Shown: positions 24,599 to 30,373 of the stretch, piece after piece
How positions within the stretch are numbered: position 1 is the stretch's first letter
Layout: each line of letters starts with the position of its first letter
NCBI GenBank assembly: GCA_017628775.1
Contig: JAGBYN010000077.1
Span: 1-34,031 of the forward strand
DNA length: 34,031 nt
Direction of reading: 5' to 3'
DNA from: Bacteroidaceae bacterium
Lineage (GTDB): Bacteria; Bacteroidota; Bacteroidia; Bacteroidales; Bacteroidaceae
Notes under the pieces: generated by a model
What the model saw: only the letters and a program-made list of their open reading frames with translations
Database searches by the model: none
What the model was told of the DNA's origin: nothing
Program-made: the position numbers and the translations under genes

Positions 24599-26146
24599 TT
24601 ACTTACGTTTGGGTTTCAGCGTTATTAAAGGTATCAACATTTCCTCCATTGATATTCCACCATGTTGGAACGTGTCTTTATAATACTGTACGTAATAATT
24701 GTAATTATTGGGATATGCAAAGAAATCTGTTCCTGTTGCAAAAATATAACTTGTTGATAAATTGGGTGCAGGCAAACCAATTCGTTTGGGGTCCTTCACC
24801 TCATATACCTCTTTAGGGTTATAACTTAAATTCTTGCCTAATTTATAACGCAAATTGGTATTCACATTCTTATCACCAATCACTTTTATGGGTTGATTGG
24901 CACGGATTGAGCCATGGTCGGTGGTAATGATAATTTCGTAATCAAGCGAAGCTAACCATTTAAACAGTTCTTTGATTGACGAATGTTTAAACCACGACAG
25001 CGTGATTCCTCGATAAGCTGCTTCATTTGATGCCAACTCACGCACCATTCTGGATTCTGTGCGGGCATGACTTAATATATCAATAAAATTGACCACCAAT
25101 ACATGAAGTGGGAAAAGAGGCAACTGACGAGATTGCTCCAGGAACTTCTCAGCTGCTGCCGAATCATTTAGTTTATTGTACGTAAACTGTTCCTTGCGGC
25201 GAAATCGGTCCAAATGACATTGTATCAACTGCTCTTCATTTAAATTCTTACCCTCATCATCTTCCTCATCCACCCATAAGTTTGGGTACATGTCGCGAAT
25301 CTGTGCGGGCATCAAACCTGAAAATATCGCATTTCGAGCATATTGAGTGGCTGTTGGAAGAATACTATAATACATATTCTCTTCCATATCAAAATCATCG
25401 GACAGTTCAGTGCTAATGCATCGCCATTGATCGTACCTGAAATTATCAAGCACCAAAAGCATCACCTTTTTGCCATCACGCAAACGTGGGAACACTTCAT
25501 ATTTAAATACATCATGCGACATCATCGGTCTTTGTTCGGGGAGCGCAATCCAATTTTCATAATTTTTCCTGATGAACTTCGCAAAATTACGATTGGCTTC
25601 CTCACGCTGCATGCGCAACATCTCTTTCATCACCTCGTCACTCTCAGACAATTCCAACTCCCAACGCACCAATTTCTTATATAACTCTACCCATGCTTCG
25701 CTGGTCAGATTATCATTCATTTGCATACTGATTTGAGCAAACTCTTGACGATAGGACGTTTGAGCTACTTCTTGTACGATCTCACGCTGATGTATATTCT
25801 TCTTTAATGTTAATAAGATTTGATTCGGATTAACGGGCTTAATAAGATAGTCGGCTATTTTTGAACCTATAGCTTGATCCATGATATCCTCCGTTTCATT
25901 CTTCGTAACCATCACAACGGGCACATTGGGTTGAATTTCTTTAATACGCGCCAAGGTATCTAACCCACTCAAACCAGGCATGTTTTCATCCAAGAGAATC
26001 AAATCAAAATAATGTTCCCGGCAAGCGTCAATAGCATCTGTTCCATTAAAACAAGTCATCACCTCATAGCCTTTGCCTTTTAGAAAAAAAATGTGGGCTT
26101 TGAGCAAATCAATCTCATCGTCCACCCATAAGAGTCGTCCAAGCAT
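24599..26146 (-). CDS. porX: PorX-type PglZ-domain response regulator
   Basis: This 515-residue protein has a receiver domain (1-120, LLWVDDEIDLLK; phospho-acceptor Asp53 in LILLDENMPG; Lys in IKPVNP), a helical linker and a PglZ/alkaline phosphatase-superfamily domain (about 210-515). Metal-site motifs are present: VLDNFRYDQW, LPTATQYARNAIFSG, TTDHGSIRANQP and HGGISMEEMLIPL. PorX in Porphyromonas gingivalis (about 518 residues) regulates the type IX secretion system with the sensor PorY and has phosphodiesterase activity on cyclic oligonucleotides. The match in length and layout is strong. No porY or secretion genes are in the window. It is followed by an outer-membrane protein gene 28 bp away. 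The start ATG is 26144-26146. Confidence 0.93.
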   Translation of the reverse strand: MLGRLLWVDDEIDLLKAHIFFLKGKGYEVMTCFNGTDAIDACREHYFDLILLDENMPGLSGLDTLARIKEIQPNVPVVMVTKNETEDIMDQAIGSKIADYLIKPVNPNQILLTLKKNIHQREIVQEVAQTSYRQEFAQISMQMNDNLTSEAWVELYKKLVRWELELSESDEVMKEMLRMQREEANRNFAKFIRKNYENWIALPEQRPMMSHDVFKYEVFPRLRDGKKVMLLVLDNFRYDQWRCISTELSDDFDMEENMYYSILPTATQYARNAIFSGLMPAQIRDMYPNLWVDEEDDEGKNLNEEQLIQCHLDRFRRKEQFTYNKLNDSAAAEKFLEQSRQLPLFPLHVLVVNFIDILSHARTESRMVRELASNEAAYRGITLSWFKHSSIKELFKWLASLDYEIIITTDHGSIRANQPIKVIGDKNVNTNLRYKLGKNLSYNPKEVYEVKDPKRIGLPAPNLSTSYIFATGTDFFAYPNNYNYYVQYYKDTFQHGGISMEEMLIPLITLKPKRK

Positions 26147-26268
26147 ATTAGATTTTCAGGGTTAATTTACGACCTTGATAAAAAAGGTCATCATATCCAT
26201 AGGGCGTGTTAATCGCAAAACACGGACATCTCGTTTTAGCGCCATATTTCACGAACAACTTCCAATCA

Positions 26269-26299
26269 GCAAATTTAGGAATTTATTTTGTATCACACA
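26269..26299 (-). promoter_or_regulatory. Promoter of porX
   Basis: On the minus strand TAAATTTGC (26277-26269) is a perfect -7 box, with TGTG about 18 bp upstream as a weak -33. It would give a leader of about 115 nt before porX. Confidence 0.5.
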
Positions 26300-26358
26300 G
26301 ATTTTTAGAATTACAAAATCAAAACTCACATCATCATGAACATTACTCCGAAAACAAA

Positions 26359-26396
26359 AATAGGGCGCGCCTTTTGAAATGGACGCACCCTATTCT
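26359..26396 (-). terminator. Terminator downstream of the phosphate transporter gene
   Basis: AATAGGGCGC pairs with GCACCCTATT (one G-U), extended by GCC/GGA partially. On the minus strand it is followed by TTTGTTTTC. It is about 200 bp after the PiT stop, so the segment 26397-26592 would be part of that transcript's 3' UTR. Confidence 0.75.
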
Positions 26397-26440
26397 ATTT
26401 ATTATTTAGTAACGGTAAATTAATAAGTTAGGACAGTTTT

Positions 26441-26545
26441 AATTATATTTTTAGTTGATTTCGTTTTTTGTCAAGAAGGAGCATAGCGGGCTATGTGACT
26501 AATGAACAAAGACGAAAGCGACAAAAAGACAACTCTTTAAATGCC
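26441..26545. repeat. Structured segment resembling a dispersed Bacteroidales repeat
   Basis: A central palindrome GCATAGCGGGCTATGT (26481-26496) is flanked by near-complementary arms (TTTTTTGTC on the left and GACAAAAAGAC on the right). The combination 'GAAGGAGCATAGCGGGC...GAACAAAGACGAAAGCGAC' strikes me as a sequence recurring in Bacteroidales genomes, but I cannot verify this. No protein is evident. Confidence 0.4.
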
Positions 26546-26592
26546 TCCATAAAACATGATTAATATAAAAAGTCCCAAGTTATTTTTTAGCG

Positions 26593-28842
26593 TTACTTAG
26601 TTTCCATCGTTTGATCCAAACGTACAGATACACGTGCGAGTTCTGTCATTTCAGCACAAATTTGCTCTGTTTCTTGAATAACGTGAAGCAACAAAGTAAG
26701 TGTTGAAAGATTTGAATCATCGTGATGCATATTAACCAGCACTTCATGGCGGAACGTACGCAAATCTTCACGAATTTGAGAGAATGTGGCACGCAACTTA
26801 TCATTTTCAGAGAAGTTCAAATGACGTAAATTTGTAGCCACTTCTTCCATAGCCTTAATTGCTCTCAAACGCAACGACACATAACGTTGCATATCTTCCT
26901 TACCGATAGGCGTAAAGTTATTATCAACGTGATCAAGAGCAGGTTCGATCAAACGCAAGAGGCCATAACGAATTTGACGAAGAGAATTGTGTACCAAGTG
27001 GAAGTCAGTACTTAAATGAATCGCAACAGCAGGTTCTGTCTTACGCAAACATATATTTTCGCGACGACGAAGATTCTTTACTTCACGCTTCTTAAGCGAA
27101 ATGATATTGTTTGTTTTGCGCAACGTACGAAGATTTTCGGTAAACAAACCATCGGTACTTTCGCGCAAGCAATCAGCAAAACTGATAACCAACTCAGCGG
27201 TACAAACACCAATGTGGCGCTTGAGCATCGGCACGATCTCTGTACGGTCGTTGAGCTTGAGCATTTCCTGGAAGAGGATATCGCCCTCTTGCATTTCCTG
27301 TTCCTTAGGATTGCGACCGATATGGCTCTTGAACAAGGTGTACAAACCGATAGCTACCAAAGAGAACACGACACCCCAACCGCCATAGAACATGGCACCT
27401 GAAACGAGGAAACCTGCACCGAAAGCCACACCGGCAGTGATGAACCAACCACCGATAACGGTAATAACACCTGTAATGCGGAACACGGCACTTTCACGTG
27501 TCCAAGCACGATCGGCCAAGCTTGAACCCATCGCTACCATAAAGGTAACAAATGTTGTTGACAATGGCAACTTAAAGGATGTACCAAGTGCAATGAGCAA
27601 AGAGGCCACAACAAGATTCACCGAAGCACGAAGAAGGTCGTAAGCCACTGTATTATCTTCTATTTCTGGAGCAGCAAAACGACGGTCAATATAGCGCAAC
27701 ACTTTCTCGGGAACAATCTTTACCACAGCGTGACCAATAGAATTGCTCCAACGCACCATGCTACGAGCTGTTCGTGATGAACCGAACATTTCATCACCTT
27801 CGTTCTTACTTGAAAGGTCAATAGAAGTTTTCAACACGGCATGTGCCTTCTTTGAGGTAGTCAAAGCTACCACCATGACAACGCCTGCTGTAATCAAATA
27901 AATCAAATCGGTCGAAGCAGATTCCAAAAGCGAAGTCATCATGAATGAATTGGGATCTGTGGCACCTGATGCTGTATAATCAGTATATGATGAAAGGCCA
28001 GCAAGGGGCACACCGATAAAGTTTACCAAGTCGTTGCCTGCAAACGCTGTGGCTAACGCAAATGTACCCAAAAGCACAACAACCTTAAAGACATTAATCT
28101 TACACCAATGTAAGATTTGCATCAGGATGGTAAATATAACAAAACAAGCCAAGAGGATGATAAGCACATTATTGTCAATATAATCCTTTACCTCGGGTGT
28201 CATGAAAGAAATATGCTTCAAACCTTTAAAAAGCATGAAGTAAACAATTGCTGTAACAGAAACACCACCAAAGATACCGATCTTGAAGCCTAAACCTTTA
28301 TGAATATTAAAGGTGAATATAATACGGGTAATGTACTGAATAATTGAACCAAAAATAAACGCAATAGGAACCGAGAAGAAAATACCAAGAATAACCTCTA
28401 AAGCCTTTCCTGTATTCAAATATTCCGCAAATGGCAACCCTTCGGGGCCAAACATCTTAACAATACTCAAAGCGAAGGCTGCACCTAACATCTCAAACAC
28501 CAACGAAACTGTGGTTGAGGTAGGCATACCAAAGGAGTTGAAGATATTAAGCAGCACAATATCGGTAATCATTACCGCAATAAAGATGGTCATTACTTCA
28601 TGGTAAGTAAAGTATTGCGGATTAAAAATACCATGTCGCGCAATATCCATCATACCATCACTTAAAGCACAACCAAAAAAGACGCCGACGGCTGCAATTG
28701 TTATCACAGTTTTAAACTTTGCCGCTTTTGAACCAACAGCGCCGTTCAGAAAGTTAACCGCGTCGTTTGAAACGCCGACCCAAAGGTCGAAGATAGCAAG
28801 TACTCCAATGAGTATCACCATCACTAAATACAACGATTCCAT
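26593..28842 (-). CDS. PiT family inorganic phosphate transporter with C-terminal PhoU-like domain
   Basis: This 749-residue inner-membrane protein imports phosphate using a cation gradient. The N-terminal PiT half begins with the signature GVSNDAVNFLNGAVGSKAA (about 22-40), followed by many hydrophobic helices and a second repeat (KLPLSTTFVTFMVAMGSSLADRAW, about 425-450); GMPTSTTVSLVFEMLG is the matching first-repeat signature. After about residue 510 the chain becomes a soluble helical bundle of about 240 residues rich in charged heptads, resembling PhoU. PiT-PhoU fusion is common in Bacteroidetes and suggests the transporter is regulated by its own tail. The two-component pair 3 kb downstream might control it, but that is not shown. 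Confidence 0.92.
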   Translation of the reverse strand: MESLYLVMVILIGVLAIFDLWVGVSNDAVNFLNGAVGSKAAKFKTVITIAAVGVFFGCALSDGMMDIARHGIFNPQYFTYHEVMTIFIAVMITDIVLLNIFNSFGMPTSTTVSLVFEMLGAAFALSIVKMFGPEGLPFAEYLNTGKALEVILGIFFSVPIAFIFGSIIQYITRIIFTFNIHKGLGFKIGIFGGVSVTAIVYFMLFKGLKHISFMTPEVKDYIDNNVLIILLACFVIFTILMQILHWCKINVFKVVVLLGTFALATAFAGNDLVNFIGVPLAGLSSYTDYTASGATDPNSFMMTSLLESASTDLIYLITAGVVMVVALTTSKKAHAVLKTSIDLSSKNEGDEMFGSSRTARSMVRWSNSIGHAVVKIVPEKVLRYIDRRFAAPEIEDNTVAYDLLRASVNLVVASLLIALGTSFKLPLSTTFVTFMVAMGSSLADRAWTRESAVFRITGVITVIGGWFITAGVAFGAGFLVSGAMFYGGWGVVFSLVAIGLYTLFKSHIGRNPKEQEMQEGDILFQEMLKLNDRTEIVPMLKRHIGVCTAELVISFADCLRESTDGLFTENLRTLRKTNNIISLKKREVKNLRRRENICLRKTEPAVAIHLSTDFHLVHNSLRQIRYGLLRLIEPALDHVDNNFTPIGKEDMQRYVSLRLRAIKAMEEVATNLRHLNFSENDKLRATFSQIREDLRTFRHEVLVNMHHDDSNLSTLTLLLHVIQETEQICAEMTELARVSVRLDQTMETK

Positions 28843-28874
28843 AAGTTATTTAATATTAAAATTTATTTCGCTTT

Positions 28875-28910
28875 GCAAATTTAAGTTTAATTTATCGTTG
28901 CAACCACAAA
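28875..28910 (-). promoter_or_regulatory. Promoter of the phosphate transporter gene
   Basis: On the minus strand TAAATTTGC (28883-28875) is a perfect -7 box. Candidates for -33 are GTTG 17 bp and TTTG 23 bp upstream, both off the usual spacing. The leader is about 28 nt. Confidence 0.5.
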
Positions 28911-29040
28911 TATACGGTTAAATTCTTGTTAAATGTTTTGTAACATGTTAAGTTTGAAAGAAAAATCATTACTTAGGACCTTAACATGTGCCTTCAATAT
29001 TTAAACTTATCTAATTTTGTTTTACGATTCCATATAACAC

Positions 29041-29073
29041 AAGAGGATGTAGCAAAATCTGCTACATCCTCTT
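29041..29073 (-). terminator. Terminator downstream of the OmpA gene
   Basis: A perfect 14-bp stem AAGAGGATGTAGCA (29041-29054) with TGCTACATCCTCTT (29060-29073) and a 5-nt loop, 22 bp after the OmpA stop. The tail on the minus strand is GTGTTATATGG, not very T-rich. Confidence 0.78.
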
Positions 29074-29094
29074 TAAATATTCTTTCAATAAAAA

Positions 29095-30276
29095 TTATTG
29101 TGCGATACAGATACTTACACGGTTAAGTTCTGGCTTAGCAGTACCATAAGGTTGTTCAGTGTCACCCTTAGAAGCTGTTACGATACGATCCTTAGAAATA
29201 CCGAATTGGTTAACAAGCGCATTTGCAACGATGTCAGCACGCTTAGCAGCATACTTCTTGTTGATAGATGCATTACCTGTTCCCTTATCAGCATAACCAG
29301 TGATAGTTACCTTAGCTGCGGGATTAGCCTTCAAGTAATCAGCGATTTCTTGAACCTTAACCATTTCAACCTTAGAGATTGTTGAAGAACTGATTGTAAA
29401 GAACACGTGCTTTTCAAGTGGCTTAACAACAGCGATTTCCTTAGTTTGAACCTTATCCAATGTACGAGCGGGTTGCTTGGGCATGATAGGACGAGCAGGT
29501 TCTGTTTGAGCAGGACGAAGAGCCTTGAGCAATTCGTTGATTGAGTTATCCTTCTTAGGAGTAACAGTCTTCTTAGTATAAGTAGAACCGAAGTTATACT
29601 TAACACCTACGAGTGCATTGAAACACCAGTCAGCGTTGCCTGCCTTCTTTGAGTTGTAGTGGTCATTTACTGTAGCAGCTTGAAGTTCAAGACCTACATT
29701 GAGGTTGTCGTTGATACGGAAATCACCCATAAGACCTAAGCGACCCATCATGCGCACCTTAGTACCGTCCCAAAGATTAGACAGGTTTTGGTTGCTCTTT
29801 GTGTTGTTGTAGATGTTAGAAATTTCAGCCTTTGCAGCAGCTGCATCATCGTTATTCCATGCGATGTTAGCACCGATACCTGCAAATGCGCTCAAGTTAA
29901 AGAGACGTTCAGGGTTGTATTCGAAGAAAAGGTTTGTCAAGTTAAGTGTTCCGTCGATCATAGGCGCTACGAAGTTCCATGACCAATCAAGAGACTTACC
30001 GTTCATTTCCCAACCACCCTTACTTTGAAGTGCGTTTACTGAGAAACGAGCACCAAACAACTTTGTAAAGTTGTAACCACCACCTAATTGGAAGTTGTAA
30101 GAAAGGAGATCACCGAAGTCTGATTCACCCAATGTATACTGCAAACCGAGAGGTTGTACTTCAGCATACCAGTGAGGTGTGAATTCATAAACCGTTTCTG
30201 TTTTTTCGCTCTGTGCGTTCGCAGTTAAGCAACCCAAAGCAAAGAGACTTGCTATAATGGTTTTTGTGAATTTCAT
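29095..30276 (-). CDS. OmpA family outer membrane protein
   Basis: This 393-residue protein has a signal peptide (MKFTKTIIASLFALGCLTANAQ), an N-terminal outer-membrane beta-barrel (about 30-235) with aromatic-rich strands, a short Pro-rich linker (about 255-280) and a C-terminal OmpA peptidoglycan-binding domain (about 285-393). The latter shows VFFTISSSTIS, ITGYADKGTGN (ligand Asp) and NKKYAAKRADIVANAL (ligand Arg), the usual diaminopimelate-binding residues. It anchors the outer membrane to the cell wall. It follows the collagen-like lipoprotein gene, with hairpins between (30305-30345). No TAnnTTTG promoter was found upstream, so read-through from that gene is possible. Confidence 0.95.
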   Translation of the reverse strand: MKFTKTIIASLFALGCLTANAQSEKTETVYEFTPHWYAEVQPLGLQYTLGESDFGDLLSYNFQLGGGYNFTKLFGARFSVNALQSKGGWEMNGKSLDWSWNFVAPMIDGTLNLTNLFFEYNPERLFNLSAFAGIGANIAWNNDDAAAAKAEISNIYNNTKSNQNLSNLWDGTKVRMMGRLGLMGDFRINDNLNVGLELQAATVNDHYNSKKAGNADWCFNALVGVKYNFGSTYTKKTVTPKKDNSINELLKALRPAQTEPARPIMPKQPARTLDKVQTKEIAVVKPLEKHVFFTISSSTISKVEMVKVQEIADYLKANPAAKVTITGYADKGTGNASINKKYAAKRADIVANALVNQFGISKDRIVTASKGDTEQPYGTAKPELNRVSICIAQ

Positions 30277-30304
30277 AATTTTTCTAATTATAAATCAAAT
30301 GAAT

Positions 30305-30345
30305 AAGTTAGGGTTCACATAGGGAACCCTCAGGAACCCTAACTT
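30305..30345. terminator. Hairpin set between collagen-like gene and OmpA gene
   Basis: AAGTTAGGGTTC (30305-30316) pairs perfectly with GAACCCTAACTT (30334-30345). A middle segment GGGAACCCT (30323-30331) can also pair with the first arm, so two structures compete. A T-rich tail (TTTATTTTTAA) follows on the plus strand; on the minus strand the tail is weaker, so termination toward OmpA may be incomplete. Confidence 0.55.
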
Positions 30346-30373
30346 TTATTTTTAATATCTCTCGTTATTGAAA

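Larger units (their letters stand above)
26147..26592. other. 446-bp intergenic region between porX and the phosphate transporter
   Basis: This stretch contains the porX promoter region (26269-26299), the PiT transcript terminator (26359-26396) and a structured, dispersed-repeat-like segment (26441-26545). A plus-strand open frame (26206-26409) crosses the terminator and does not look like a protein. Confidence 0.6.

Noticed and set aside
26206..26409. Plus-strand 67-codon frame upstream of porX
   Set aside because: Covers the porX promoter region and a terminator stem; the composition does not look like protein.
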